Shown: piece by piece, positions 1-11,000 of the stretch
Numbering within the stretch: position 1 is the first letter of the stretch
Layout: the number at the start of each line of letters is the position of its first letter
DNA from: Magnolia sinica
Lineage: Eukaryota; Streptophyta; Magnoliopsida; Magnoliales; Magnoliaceae
Assembly (NCBI RefSeq): GCF_029962835.1
Contig: NC_080573.1
Span: 92,499,501 to 92,563,500 of the forward strand
DNA length: 64,000 nt
Reading direction: 5' to 3'
The notes under the pieces: model-generated
Databases searched by the model: none
What the model saw: the letters and a program-made list of their open reading frames with translations, nothing else
Told to the model about the DNA's origin: nothing
Made by a program: the position numbers and the translations under genes

Positions 1-795
1 TATGTACATATTGAAGGAAGATGATGATGTTAATGCAAAGATAGTGGGTCGTGTAAGAAAAGTAGAAGCCTTGGAATTAAGGAAAGTCGATGTGGTTAAA
101 ACCAATGAGATTGTTGAAAGTTCTTATAGTATTTGTGAGAGCAATGTACATATGACTAAGGATTGTCACACAATCCCTGCCTTCTACGAAGTGTTGCGTG
201 ATCAACCCAATGCCATGAATGCTTACTAAAGGCCCTTTAGTGCTTAAATGTCAACCATGTACAATCCTAATCGGTGGAACCATCCTAACTTTAGTTGGAG
301 AAATGAACCCACTGCTAATGCGGGCAATAATCCTCAAGGGTCCTCTATAGTACCCCTTATGTGCCCCCACAGAAGAAGACCTTAGAAGAACTTTGCAAGC
401 ATTCATGCATGAACAACATAAATCAATCAGAGCGCAATGCAAATCCTCCGAGAGCATAAATCTTTAGTTGAGAGAATTGAATCCTACCTTAATGTTAGGG
501 TGAAAGGAACTTTTCCTACTCAACTACAACCGAATCCCAAAGGGCAATATGAAACGAGTGATCCAAATTCTTCTAATCCCCATGTTGAGCACGTTAAATT
601 TGTCATCGCGCTTGGAAGTGGTAAAGTGATTGAAAAATATGTTCCAAAGAAGGTTGAAAAACCTAAGGAATCTTTTAATCTAAGAGCAATGGTAAATCGG
701 TGATGTTCAACATGAAAAAGAGTCTGAGCATGGTCATAAGGTGGTACCCTCGTTCCCTCGGTGGTTACTCTCATCATAACCACCGATTAATAATC
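1..795 (+). pseudogene. Ty3/gypsy (Athila/Tat-type) gag 3' part, decayed
   Basis: This is the C-terminal part of a retrotransposon nucleocapsid region. Frames at 2-229 and 437-703 carry a zinc-knuckle relic around 135-175 in which C-X4-H-X4-C remains but the first cysteine is tyrosine, followed by the family phrases TIPAFYEV and, further on, KGTFPTQ, NPKGQYE and ALGSGKVIEKYVPKK. These phrases are typical of plant Athila/Tat elements just before protease. The two open stretches are in different frames with stops between them (for example at 227-229), so nothing functional is encoded. The same kind of region recurs at 22233-23084. The element is cut at 800 by copia A and its protease resumes at 10618. 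Family assignment is from remembered motifs. Confidence 0.75.
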
Positions 796-800
796 AAGTT

Positions 801-2806
801 TGAAAAGGCCAAGCTATATGTCCTAGAGGGGGGGTGAATAGGACAATGCCAAATAAAAACTTATAACAGCGGAATAATAAAGAAAATGATAGCCAAATTA
901 AATAACAATGCAGGAAAGAAAAACAACCTCAAAATTCTGATCTTGAGAGGTTGATACAAACGTTGTTCTAAGGACAACCTTACACCAAAAACAGAGTTTA
1001 TGGTAGGACAACCTTATTTCTAGAAAGGTCTTTGTATCAAGTCTCAAATCGAAGAGGAATACAGAATTAAATACAAACTGAAATGAAATAACTTGTAATT
1101 AAAAATGTATTGTTCTAGGGACAGCCATACACCATAAAAATGGCAGGGCAACCTTGCTGGAACAACTTTCAAATGAAATTGAAAATCAAGCTTATAAAGG
1201 AATAGCAGAAAGTAAATTCTAAGCTATTACAACATTCTCACAAAGCTTGAAATAATTACAACATTCACCACCATACATACATCCCACAAAAATTAATTAA
1301 AAGATTAAAAGAATAAATCAATCAACCACAACTCAAGGGATTATAGTGGTTCGCCTGTGTGTTCACCAACTGTTAAACAACAGCCACACAAAAAGCTACT
1401 CCACTCCTAATATCCTCACACAGGGATATTAGCATTCACTAAAAATAGGTTTTCCCAGGGTTCACCCAAAACCCTTACAATTGTGTCTTTGTATGTGGGC
1501 TTACACAATTAAAAACCCCTCTTCTGTTTTTTCCTGTCTTTCCTCAGATAACCAAAATAACAAGATTTTTCTTGCAAATCTTGAAAGAAACAAAAATAAT
1601 AGAAAGGAATTTACAATATGTAAAATACCAATATCTCCTTCATTGTAGCAGCCCGGTAGAACCAAATCAGAGTAGATGATTGAATGTCCAAGTTCAATGT
1701 CCAGACTCGATTACAATGGTTCTAATTCTAATAGATTTTAAATTAAACCAAATAGGGCTTGCCTTAATTGATTTTGATTCCAAAGAAAGGGAATAATAAT
1801 TCCTCTTTATCAAATCGATTGGAATATAAGAAACAAAATCAATTAAATAAAGCTAAGGAAAGAGAATATTAAATAAGCACACTTAGCTTAGATGGAACAC
1901 GAATTATCTCTCGAAGTTCGACAAAGATTGGCTTGAATACTTTAATTAAATCGATAATTTCTTCCGAGATTCGTGCACTATTTATAGGTGAGAAGATCGG
2001 GTCTTCGATCGTCTAGAGTGCTCTTCGACTAGTCGAAGCAACAATGAATATTTGAAAAATCCGGATATGCTCGACTGCTCTACGATCGTCACCTACGATC
2101 GGGTCGTAGGTTTCCTTCGATCGGTCGAAGAACCTATAAAACTCACTGGACTTCGAGTCGAAGAATGTACGATCGGTCGAAGATCACGACACTGCTCCTA
2201 CGATCGGTCGAATGCATTCCGTGACTAGTCGAAGGCTACGATTTTATCCTAATTTGTAACAAACTTACGATCGGGTCGAGGAATTTCTTAGATCGGTCGA
2301 AGCAAGTCTAAGACTAGTCGAAGAAGGCCTAGGACTAGTCGAAGAACAGACCAATCACATGAAAAATAACATTCGACTTATGTATCCGAAATGACCTACT
2401 TCTAAGGTCAACCTATGGTCAAACAAACCTCAATCATGAAGTATGGACATTGAAGCATTAGGAACAAGTGACATTGAAGTATCAGTCTTGAAGTCTTGAT
2501 GTAGTTGAACTCTTCATGTAACTCAATCTTGAAAGTGGCTTGAGTTTCAGCTTGAGTCTTGAGTTCAGCTTGAGTCTTGTCTTGTGAGCAGTTCTTTCAT
2601 TCCAGAGTCTTGTCTTGTGAGCAGTTCTTTCATTCAAGATCTTGAGTCTTGTACTTGAGAGCTTTGCTTGTTGTGAGCTTAGCTTGTTTATGAATGTTGA
2701 TCCTTGAGAGAGCTTCACTTATGCAAGTTATATATAACAGAGTATAATAGTGATTTTGGCACTACAAATTTGACAACAAAGAGGGATAGAAACTATAGCA
2801 CTTACA
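801..2806 (-). repeat. 3' LTR of copia A
   Basis: 2006 bp, bounded by TG..CA on both strands. It matches the 5' LTR along its length, but it is 78 bp shorter. One cause is two instead of three copies of a 33 bp tandem unit (2573-2638). A stretch around 1695-2290 differs from the other LTR mostly at CAG/CTG trinucleotides (see findings), while the parts outside are nearly identical. Confidence 0.93.
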
Positions 2807-2821
2807 ATCTCCCCCTTTGTC
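2807..2821 (-). other. Polypurine tract of copia A
   Basis: On minus the bases ACAAAGGGGGAGAT lie directly against the 3' LTR start. The same tract (AAAGGGGGAGAT) precedes the 3' LTR of copia B at 36344-36355. It is the expected plus-strand primer. Confidence 0.85.
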
Positions 2822-2826
2822 AAATT

Positions 2827-3250
2827 AGTGACAAAACACATAATCAAGATAAACAAGAGTAAAACAACTGGTTAATACCTGTAAATCAATATTCAACATT
2901 CAACTATTATCATTCAACAAGATCAAACATATATTCAAGATCAAACATATATTCCCCTTGACACCCCACTCCCCCTGAGTAACATAACCAATGCTACTCC
3001 TCTCACAATCATATTAACAACAAACCATTCTCCCCCTTTAATCACAATATGACAAAGGAGAACTAAATAAAGGAATGAGAGTAAACAGAAGGAGGAAATA
3101 GAGTATAACAAAAGAGTCATAGAGATACTCAAGATAGCATCACATATATCCAGCATAAATATTACATCAAGAACAAATATCCAGCATTAAACATAGATAG
3201 AATCCAAATCAAAATCAGCCAAGTGCTAAGTAATAAAGTTATTACAGACC
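2827..3250 (-). other. Untranslated 3' region of copia A
   Basis: AT-rich stretch between the extra ORF and the purine tract. The frame at 2941-3156 looks hydrophobic when translated, but it has no counterpart conserved in copia B at 35890-36340, so I treat it as noncoding. Confidence 0.6.
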
Positions 3251-3266
3251 AGAAGTCTCATAAAAA

Positions 3267-3518
3267 CTAGTCAGAACTAGAAATTGAAGATGGAGCATGA
3301 ATAGAAGGATCAAGTTGGTGCATGCCTTTGTTCAAGCGCCTAAGATATTTGCGCATGTACTTGAATTGCAAATCATGAGCAACAGACATGTTTTCCAACT
3401 TAACATTTATATTCTCAACTTTACCTTCTAATGCACTCAGACGTGCATCAACATCAGATGGTATAAAATCTGGATCATTAGCTGAGTCAGAATCCAGTTC
3501 CTCAAAAATGTCATCCAT
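3267..3518 (-). CDS. Downstream extra ORF of copia A, C-terminal remnant (83 aa)
   Basis: Function unknown. A short acidic N-terminus (MDDIFEELDSDSANDPD) leads into a heptad-like helical stretch (LSALEGKVENINVKLENM) and a basic end (KYMRKYLRRLNKGMHQLD). It matches the last 82 residues of the longer extra ORF in copia B (35635-35880) almost residue for residue, and more weakly copia C (17700-17850 on minus). Copia A lacks the roughly 300 residues before it; the deletion lies just upstream of the internal ATG, leaving a small complete ORF. Extra ORFs at this place, sometimes called envelope-like, are known in Sireviruses. Whether this remnant is expressed cannot be seen. Confidence 0.6.
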   Translation of the reverse strand: MDDIFEELDSDSANDPDFIPSDVDARLSALEGKVENINVKLENMSVAHDLQFKYMRKYLRRLNKGMHQLDPSIHAPSSISSSD

Positions 3519-3534
3519 ATTAATTGATTCTCGA

Positions 3535-3606
3535 GTTCTACGACTGGTCGTGGATATCTACGACCGGTCGTAGTACGACTGGTCGTGTATACTCACGACT
3601 GGTCGA
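3535..3606 (-). repeat. Internal palindrome cluster between pol and extra ORF (copia A)
   Basis: Four ACGACYGGTCGT-type palindromes lie in 72 bp, about 100 bases after the pol stop and outside the LTR. Copia B has the same four, with similar spacing, at 34363-34432. The motif is the one arrayed in the LTRs. Confidence 0.75.
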
Positions 3607-3703
3607 ATAAACCCCAAAAAAATTCAATTTACTTGCAAATTTTACAAAAATTGAAATACAATCTAGCAAATATATACAATATTATACAAGAAGGCATAAA
3701 TAA

Positions 3704-6700
3704 TCAATTTAAAATACACATGCCAAGATCAAATTTCATCTTTTTGAACCTGCTTTTATCAAGAGGTTTTGTGAAAATATCAGCTCGTTGATCTTCAGTA
3801 GGAATATATTCTAGAGATATAACATTCTCTTCAACTAATTCCCTTATATAATGAAATCTAATGTCAATATGCTTAGTACGAGAATGCTGAATAGGATTTT
3901 TTGAAATATTTATCGCACTGGAATTATCACAATGTAATAACATAGAATCCTGTTTAATTCCATAATCACTTAGCATTCGTTGCATCCAAACAAGTTGTGT
4001 ACATGCATTACCAGCTGCAATATACTCAGCTTCAGCTGTTGAAAGTGATATAGAATTTTGTTTCTTACTAAACCAGGAAACTAGACAATTTTCAATGAAA
4101 AAACAACCACCACTGGTTGATTTTCTATCATCTAGATTACCAGCCCAGTCAGCATCCGAGTACCCAGCTAATTGAACATTGGTTTCATGAGGATACCAGA
4201 GACCGAGATTTACAGTACTTGCGACATATCTAATAATTCGCTTGACAGCAATCAAGTGAGATTCTTTTGGATCAGATTGATATCTTGCGCAAATACCAAC
4301 ACTTAGAGAAATATCAGGTCTACTAGCAGTTAAATATAACAAACTACCAATCATACTCCGATAAAGTTTTGAGTCAACATTTTTACCATTAGAGTCTTTT
4401 GATAGTTTCAGGGTAGTACTCATAGGAGTATCGAAATTCTTGCCATTCTCAAATCCAAATCTTTTGATTAGATTCAAGGCATACTTAGATTGAGAAATGA
4501 ATATTCCTTCAGGTTGTTGCTTTACTTGCAATCCAAGGAAATAAGTCAATTCCCCAACCATGCTCATTTCGAACTGTGATTTCATCAAATCTGCAAACTC
4601 AGTAGTTAAGTCAGTACAAGTTGATCCATAAATGATATCATCAACATAAATCTGTACCATTAGGATATGATCATTATGTTTCTTAACAAACAGAGTTTTA
4701 TCAACAGATCCCATTTGAAAATTATGAGTTAAAAGAAATTTTGTTAGTTTCTCATACCATGCCCTAGGTGCTTGTTTTAATCCATAAAGTGCCTTTTTAA
4801 GCCGATATACATGATCAGTATTTTTGGAATCTTCAAATCCCATTGGCTGTTCAACATAGACTTCTTCATGTAAATCGCCATTTAGAAAAGCACTTTTTAC
4901 ATCCATTTGATAGATCTTTATCTTTCTAAAACATGCAATGGATATAAATAGTCTGATAGATTTAAGACGTGCTACTGGTGCAAAGGTTTCATCGAAATCA
5001 ATCCATTCAATTTGAGTATAACCTTGTATCACCAGTCTAGCCTTGTTTCTAATTATATTTCCACATTCGTCAGACTTATTTTTGAAAATCCATTTTGTTC
5101 CAATGATGTGTTTATCTTTAGGTCTTGGTACGAGATACCAAACATCATTTCTTACGAATTGGTTGAGTTCATCTTGCATCGCAACAATCCAGTTTTCATC
5201 AGCCAGAGCTTCTTTTACGTTAGATGGTTCAATTTGGGATGTAAAACATACATAATTACATATATCCTCAAGTTGTCTACGGGTGCGAACACCAGTGAGA
5301 GGGTTTCCAAGAATTTGTGTGGTTAGATGATCTTTAACAGTCCTTAACTCAGAATCAGTCTGATTCGATGAAGTATCGGGTTTATCAATGATTAGTACTT
5401 CATCATTATCTGAATTAGAGATTGGTGTGTTTAAGTGATCATCAATGACAACATTAATGGATTCTTGAATCACACCAGTCCTTTTGTTCAGAACTCTATA
5501 AGCTCGACTGTTTAAAGAGTATCCTAGAAAAATACCTTCATCACTCTTTGTATCGAACTTTCCCAAATTTTCACGATCACGTAAAATATAGCACTTGCTG
5601 CCAAAAACTCGAAAGTATTTAATGGTAGGCTTTTTATTGAACCACAATTCGTAAGCCGTTTTATTATTATCTTTTCTAGTGTAGACTCGGTTAATAATAT
5701 AGCAAGCTGTGTTGACTGCTTCAGCCCAAAGATTTTTAGAGAGCTTCATGCTATTCAACATGACGTTAGCCATTTCTTGAAGCACCCTATTCTTCCTTTC
5801 TACAATTCCATTTTGTTGTGGAGTTTTGGGAGCAGAGAATTCATGTAATATTTCTTGGTCAGTACAGAACTTATCAAAATTGCTATTCTCAAATTCAGAT
5901 CCATGATCACTACGAATTTTACTGATTTGAGAGGATTTTTCAGTTTGAATCCTTTTGAGAACTTTTCTTACTTCTTCAAGGGTTTCAGATTTATCCCTTA
6001 AGAAGACTACCCAAGTGAATCTGGTAAAGTCATCGACTATTACCAAGATATACCTTTTCCCACCACGACTTTCCGTTCTGGTAGGTCCTATCAGATTCAT
6101 GTGGAGAAGTTCGAGTGGTCTTGATGTGGTATTTGAATTCACCTTTTTGTGTGAGTTCTTTGTTTGTTTGCCTATCTGGCACTCGCCACATATTTTATCT
6201 AATTTCTGAAGTTTGGGTAAACCTCTTACAAGTTCTCGTTTGCTCAATCGATATAAATTTCGATAATGTACATGTCCAAGACGTTTGTGCCATAAATCAG
6301 TCTCGTCTGTATGGACAAAGTAACATGTTTGATTAGATGAGCTGGATTCACTAATAATATAGCAATTTTCAGACGTTCTACGTCCAGTTAATATTACAGA
6401 ACCCTTATTGTTTAGTATTTCACAGCTTTGATTAGAAAACCGAACATTATGGTTATTATCACATATTTGTGATATACTAAGCAAGTTATGTTTTAAACCT
6501 TCAACGTATAAAACATTTTTAAACACCGGAAGATTAAAAAGTTGAACCATACCTTGGCCTATAATCTTGCAGTTGCTACCATCACCAAATGTGACTGAAC
6601 CATCAGTCATATCTTTCAGATCGGTGAATAAAGCTTTGTCACCTGTCATATGCCTGGAGCATCCACTGTCTAGGTACCACTTTGAATGACTTGTTGCTTT

Positions 6701-8458
6701 GAAAGCAGTGTGAGCAACCAAGCAGGTAACTTTAGGAACCCATTTCATAACTGTTTTGGGTTTAGGAACATAGTTGGTCTTCTTTTGTGTATATTTGTAG
6801 GAATGACCTATAGAGTTAGATTTTAATAGCTCCTTGAGTAAATCAACTATCTTTTCAGCTAGTGGAATTCGTTTCTGATTAAAGTTGACATGGCTGTTTC
6901 TAGGTTTTTGAAAAGTTTTTGAATTTTTAGAAAAATCTTGATAAGTACTTTTCCCTTTTGAGTTTGAGGACTCTCCTTTAACAAACATAGGAGGAGTATA
7001 CTTTTGTTTAGGAGGTAGATTTTTATCATAGCCCAACCTGGATCGATCGCCACATTTTCTTGATCCGGATAAAAGTTTTTCTAACTTTGGATCACCTTGG
7101 GCATATTTCCATGTGTCCTTTAAACTCAGAAGAGAAGATACTTCAGTTTTAAGATTCTCAATTTCAGATTTTAAATCAATAATTAGTGAGTTTTTGAATT
7201 CCAAATCACATTTTGATTTTTCAAAACTATCTGAAATTTGTGATTTTTCTAAGACAAGTGAATCAAAATAATTTTTGAGTTTAGAAAACTTTTCTTTTTG
7301 AAGTTTAAGTTTGACAGCAATTTTACAACTTTCCTTATATAGGGCATTGTAAGCGTCTTGAAGATCATCTTCATTTTCACATTCACTATTCAGATTTTCT
7401 TCACTTGTAGAGTCATTATCTGAAAATGTGAATTTGGCTAGAGTCATAAGAGCTTTAATCTTATTGCCCGACTCAGTTTCAGAATCTTCTGATTCAGAAG
7501 AACCTTCAGAATCAGATGATTCATCCCATGTAGCCAACATACCCTTCTTCTTGGGTTTGTCCCTTTTAGGACATTTATTTGCTAAGTGCCCATATTCTTG
7601 ACAGTTGTAACATTGACTATCTTTCAAAGATTTTCTAGATTTGGGTCTAAACTTCATTTTATCATTTGATTTTTGAAAATCAACTCTTTTCTTGCTTTTG
7701 AAAATTTTATAAAATTTTTTAGCTAAAAGAGCCATATCATCTTCTGAATCAGAATTTTCTTCTGAATTACATTTAGAAGATTTTAGTGCGATAGATTTAC
7801 CTTTAGGAGCTTTAAAGTTTAACTCGTAGGTTTGTAAAGAACCAACTAGTTCTTCAACCCTCATATTATCCGTATCACGAAGTTCCTGGATTGCGGTTAC
7901 TTTAGAATTGAACCATTCAGGAAGTGAGCTTAGTATTTTTGCACATACTTTACTTTCTGGGATTTTATCACCAAGACCCCACATTGAGTTTACAATGTCA
8001 TTCAATCTAGTGTAAAAGTCCATAAACATTTCATTTTCCTCCATATGAATTTCTTCAAATCTGGTTGTGAGGAGTTGGACTTTAGATTTTTTGACAATTG
8101 TAGTACCCTCGTGTGTCATTTCTAATATATCCCAAGCTTGCTTTGCGGTACAAGAAATGATTCTTTTGAACTCATCCGGTGATAGTGCGCAAGTAATTGC
8201 ATTTAGTGCTTTAGCATTTGCACTACTCTCACTTTTCTGAAGGGTGGTCCATTGGTAATATGGTGTGGTTTTCATAGATTTTGAACCATCAACCCCAGTA
8301 ACTTCCATGATAGGAGGATTCCATTCAGTCACTGTGGCTTGCCACACATTTTCATCCATTGATTTGAGGAAGATCCTCATTCTGACTTTCCAATAAGCAT
8401 AGTTGGAGCCATCAAAGGGTGGAGGCCTAGTGACTGAAAGGCTATCAAAATTTGACAT
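3704..8458 (-). CDS. Gag-Pol polyprotein of copia A (intact, 1584 aa)
   Basis: One frame encodes all retrotransposon functions in copia order. Residues 1-220 are the copia Gag ([14 protein letters not shown] start). A CCHC zinc knuckle, [14 protein letters not shown], lies near 283-296 and is followed by an acidic, coiled-coil-rich linker. The protease active site is in [14 protein letters not shown] near 595. The integrase zinc-binding [12 protein letters not shown] lies near 730 and the catalytic core ([30 protein letters not shown]) at about 780-900. The reverse transcriptase carries YVDDIIYGS near 1271, and the RNase H has YSDADWAGN near 1440 and [10 protein letters not shown] near 1475. 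No stop or frameshift interrupts it. Start: the first ATG after the primer site, [10 protein letters not shown], matches the homologous start in copia B at 29520. The product would act in cytoplasmic virus-like particles to copy and integrate the element. Confidence 0.95.
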   Translation of the reverse strand: MSNFDSLSVTRPPPFDGSNYAYWKVRMRIFLKSMDENVWQATVTEWNPPIMEVTGVDGSKSMKTTPYYQWTTLQKSESSANAKALNAITCALSPDEFKRIISCTAKQAWDILEMTHEGTTIVKKSKVQLLTTRFEEIHMEENEMFMDFYTRLNDIVNSMWGLGDKIPESKVCAKILSSLPEWFNSKVTAIQELRDTDNMRVEELVGSLQTYELNFKAPKGKSIALKSSKCNSEENSDSEDDMALLAKKFYKIFKSKKRVDFQKSNDKMKFRPKSRKSLKDSQCYNCQEYGHLANKCPKRDKPKKKGMLATWDESSDSEGSSESEDSETESGNKIKALMTLAKFTFSDNDSTSEENLNSECENEDDLQDAYNALYKESCKIAVKLKLQKEKFSKLKNYFDSLVLEKSQISDSFEKSKCDLEFKNSLIIDLKSEIENLKTEVSSLLSLKDTWKYAQGDPKLEKLLSGSRKCGDRSRLGYDKNLPPKQKYTPPMFVKGESSNSKGKSTYQDFSKNSKTFQKPRNSHVNFNQKRIPLAEKIVDLLKELLKSNSIGHSYKYTQKKTNYVPKPKTVMKWVPKVTCLVAHTAFKATSHSKWYLDSGCSRHMTGDKALFTDLKDMTDGSVTFGDGSNCKIIGQGMVQLFNLPVFKNVLYVEGLKHNLLSISQICDNNHNVRFSNQSCEILNNKGSVILTGRRTSENCYIISESSSSNQTCYFVHTDETDLWHKRLGHVHYRNLYRLSKRELVRGLPKLQKLDKICGECQIGKQTKNSHKKVNSNTTSRPLELLHMNLIGPTRTESRGGKRYILVIVDDFTRFTWVVFLRDKSETLEEVRKVLKRIQTEKSSQISKIRSDHGSEFENSNFDKFCTDQEILHEFSAPKTPQQNGIVERKNRVLQEMANVMLNSMKLSKNLWAEAVNTACYIINRVYTRKDNNKTAYELWFNKKPTIKYFRVFGSKCYILRDRENLGKFDTKSDEGIFLGYSLNSRAYRVLNKRTGVIQESINVVIDDHLNTPISNSDNDEVLIIDKPDTSSNQTDSELRTVKDHLTTQILGNPLTGVRTRRQLEDICNYVCFTSQIEPSNVKEALADENWIVAMQDELNQFVRNDVWYLVPRPKDKHIIGTKWIFKNKSDECGNIIRNKARLVIQGYTQIEWIDFDETFAPVARLKSIRLFISIACFRKIKIYQMDVKSAFLNGDLHEEVYVEQPMGFEDSKNTDHVYRLKKALYGLKQAPRAWYEKLTKFLLTHNFQMGSVDKTLFVKKHNDHILMVQIYVDDIIYGSTCTDLTTEFADLMKSQFEMSMVGELTYFLGLQVKQQPEGIFISQSKYALNLIKRFGFENGKNFDTPMSTTLKLSKDSNGKNVDSKLYRSMIGSLLYLTASRPDISLSVGICARYQSDPKESHLIAVKRIIRYVASTVNLGLWYPHETNVQLAGYSDADWAGNLDDRKSTSGGCFFIENCLVSWFSKKQNSISLSTAEAEYIAAGNACTQLVWMQRMLSDYGIKQDSMLLHCDNSSAINISKNPIQHSRTKHIDIRFHYIRELVEENVISLEYIPTEDQRADIFTKPLDKSRFKKMKFDLGMCILN

Positions 8459-8518
8459 CTTAAATAGCTTAAATCGTTAGCTCAGGAATTAAATCCAAGA
8501 ATAAAAAAAGAGCTATTA

Positions 8519-8531
8519 GGCTCTGATACCA
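8519..8531 (-). other. Primer-binding site of copia A
   Basis: On minus the bases are TGGTATCAGAGCC, the standard plant copia primer site complementary to the 3' end of initiator tRNA-Met. It starts 2 bases after the 5' LTR end. Confidence 0.9.
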
Positions 8532-8533
8532 CT

Positions 8534-10617
8534 TGAAAAGGCCAAGCTATATGTCCTAGAGGGGGGTGAATAGGACAATGCCAAATAAAAACTTATAACA
8601 GCGGAATAATAAAGAAAATGATAGCCAAATTAAATAACAATGCAGGAAAGAAAAACAACCCCAAAATTCTGATCTTGAGAGGTTGATACAAACGTTGTTC
8701 TAAGGACAACCTTACACCAAAAACAGAGTTTATGGTAGGACAACCTTATTTCTAGAAAGGTCTTTGTATCAAGTCTCAAATCAAAGAGGAATACAGAATT
8801 AAATACAAACTGAAATGAAATAACTTGTAATTAAAAATGTATTGTTCTAGGGATAGCCATACACCATAAAAATGGCAGGGCAACCTTGCTGGAACAACTT
8901 TCAAATGAAATTGAAAATCAAGCTTATAAAGGAATAGCAGAAAGTAAATTCTAAGCTATTACAACATTCTCACAAAGCTTGAAATAATTACAACATTCAC
9001 CACCATACATACATCCCACAAAAATTAATTAAAAGATTAAAAGAATAAATCAATCAACCACAACTCAAGGGATTATAGTGGTTCGCCTGTGTGTTCACCA
9101 ACTGTTATACAACAGCCACACAAAAAGCTACTCCACTCCTAATATCCTCACACAGGGGATATTAGCGTTCACTAAAAATAGGTTTTCCCAGGTTCACCCA
9201 AAACCCTTACAATTGTGTCTTTGTATGTGGGCTTACACAATTAAAAAACTCCACTTCTGAGTTTTCCTGGCTTTCCTCAGATAACCAAAATAACAAGATT
9301 TTTCTGGCAAATCTTGAAAGAAACCAAAATAATAGAAAGGAATTTACAATATGTAAAATACCTAAATATCTCCTTCGTTGTAGCAGCCCGGTAGAACCAA
9401 ATCAAAGTAGATGATTGAATGTCCAAGTTCAATGTCCAGTACTCGATTACAATGGTTCTAATTCTAATAGATTTTAAATTAAACCAAATAGGGCTTGCCT
9501 TAATTGATTTTGATTCCAAAGAAAGGGAATAATAATTCCTCTTTATCAAATCAGATTGGAATATAAGAAACAAAATCAATTAAATAAAGCTAAGGAAAGA
9601 GAATATTAAATAAGCACACTTAGCTTAGATGGAGCACAGAATTATCTCTCAGAAGTTCGACGAAGATTGGCTTGAATACTTTAATTAAATCGATAATTTC
9701 TTCTGAGATTCGTGCACTATTTATAGGTGAGAAGATCGGGTCTTCGACTGGTCTAGAGTGCTCTTCGACTAGTCGAAGCAACAACAGATATTTGAAAAAT
9801 CCGGCGGGATATGCTCTGACCGTTCTACGACTGGTCGTAGCTCTCCTACGACTGGTCGTAGGTCACCTACGACTGGTCGTAGGTTTCCTTCGACTGGTCG
9901 TAGGACCTGAATATCTTCGCTGGACTTCGAGTCGAAGAATGTACGACTGGTCGAAGATCAGTCGACACTGTTCCTACGACTGGTCGAACAGATTCCAGGA
10001 CTAGTCGAAGGCTAACAGATTTTATCCGAAATTTGTAACAAACTTACGACTGGTCGAGGAATTTCTTAGACTGGTCGAAGCAAGTCTAGGACTAGTCGAA
10101 GAAGGCCTAGGACTAGTCGAAGAACAGACCAATCACATGAAAAATAACATTCGACTTATGTATCCGAAATGACCTACTTCTAAGGTCAACCTATGGTCAA
10201 ACAAACCTCAATCATGAAGTATGGACATTGAAGCATTAGGAACAAGTGACCTTGAAGTATCAGTCTTGAAGTCTTGATGTAGTTGAACTCTTCATGTAAC
10301 TCAATCTTGAAAGTGGCTTGAGTTTCAGCTTGAGTCTTGAGTTCAGCTTGAGTCTTGTCTTGTGAGCAGTTCTTTCATTCCAGAGTCTTGTCTTGTGAGC
10401 AGTTCTTTCATTCCAGAGTCTTATCTTGTGAGCAGTTCTTTCATTCAAGATCTTGAGTCTTGTACTTGAGAGCTTTGCTTGTTGTGAGCTTAGCTTGTTT
10501 ATGAATGTTGATCCTTGAGAGAGCTTCACTTATGCAAGTTATATATAACAGAGTATAATAGTGATTTTGGCACTACAAATTTGACAACAAAGAGGGATAG
10601 AAACTATAGCACTTACA
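8534..10617 (-). repeat. 5' LTR of copia A
   Basis: 2084 bp. Read on minus it runs from TGTAAGTGCTATAG to CCTTTTCA. It contains three copies of a 33 bp unit (about 10351-10449), about 13 short palindromes built on CGACTGGTCG or CGACTAGTCG (9745-10125), and a TATAAATAG box at 9725-9717. These are the expected promoter-side parts of a copia LTR. Confidence 0.93.
9717..9725 (-). promoter_or_regulatory. TATA box of copia A 5' LTR
   Basis: Read on minus, the bases are TATAAATAG. They are followed by the R/U5-like part that runs to the primer site about 1.2 kb downstream. The same box and flanks occur in copia B (28408-28416 and 37161-37169), always just after the palindrome array, which supports a core promoter role. 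Confidence 0.6.
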
Positions 10618-11000
10618 ATGTTGTCTTGGAAGTTTTCCAGCAAGTGAAGATCAATATACCCTTGTTGGATTCCATTAAGAGACTACCATCATATGCAAAG
10701 TTTCTCAAGGATCTTTGTACTATTAAGTGAAAACTTAAAATATAAAAGAAAGCCTTTCTAATCAAACAAGTTAGTGTTATTATCAAGTAGAATGCTCCCC
10801 CAAAATACAAAGATTCAGATAGTCCTACCATCTCTTGCATCATAAGGAACTTCCAGATTGAACAATCACTTCTTGACTTGGGGGCAAGTGTTAATCTCAT
10901 ATCATACTCGGTATATAAACAATTGAGACTTGGTGAGGTGAAACCCACCAAAACTACTTTACAAATTGCAAATCATTCTATGCGGATATTGAGGGGGTAG
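10618..11000 (+). pseudogene. Ty3/gypsy gag-protease junction, right half of the element split by copia A
   Basis: From 10618 the gypsy frame resumes with LEVFQQVKINIPLLD, then PSYAKFLKDL. Near 10865-10920 comes a protease relic with LLDLGASVNL; the usual catalytic D-S/T-G is D-L-G here. It aligns with 23060-23420 of the other gypsy copy. Stops and a length change break it (for example the TGA at 10727-10729). It ends at 11000, where the LTR of copia F begins, so two copia elements have landed in one gypsy copy. Confidence 0.75.

Larger units (their letters stand above)
801..10617 (-). mobile_element. Copia element A, full-length Ty1/copia (Sirevirus-like) LTR retrotransposon
   Basis: A complete element of 9817 bp in minus orientation. 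It has two LTRs (8534-10617 is the 5' one, 801-2806 the 3' one), both beginning TGTAAGTG and ending CCTTTTCA when read on minus. A tRNA-iMet type primer site abuts the 5' LTR and a purine tract abuts the 3' LTR. Between them lie one uninterrupted gag-pol frame (8458-3704) and a short downstream ORF (3518-3267). The flanks 796-800 (AAGTT) and 10618-10622 (ATGTT) are a 4/5 match expected of a 5 bp target duplication. Outside lies one gypsy element, gag on the left and protease on the right, so A inserted into it. The intact frame suggests a fairly recent insertion. The Sirevirus call rests on LTR palindromes, the extra ORF and pol resemblance. Confidence 0.93.

Noticed and set aside
5012-6336. 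Plus-strand frames of 70-104 codons
   Set aside because: Antisense of the intact copia A polyprotein.
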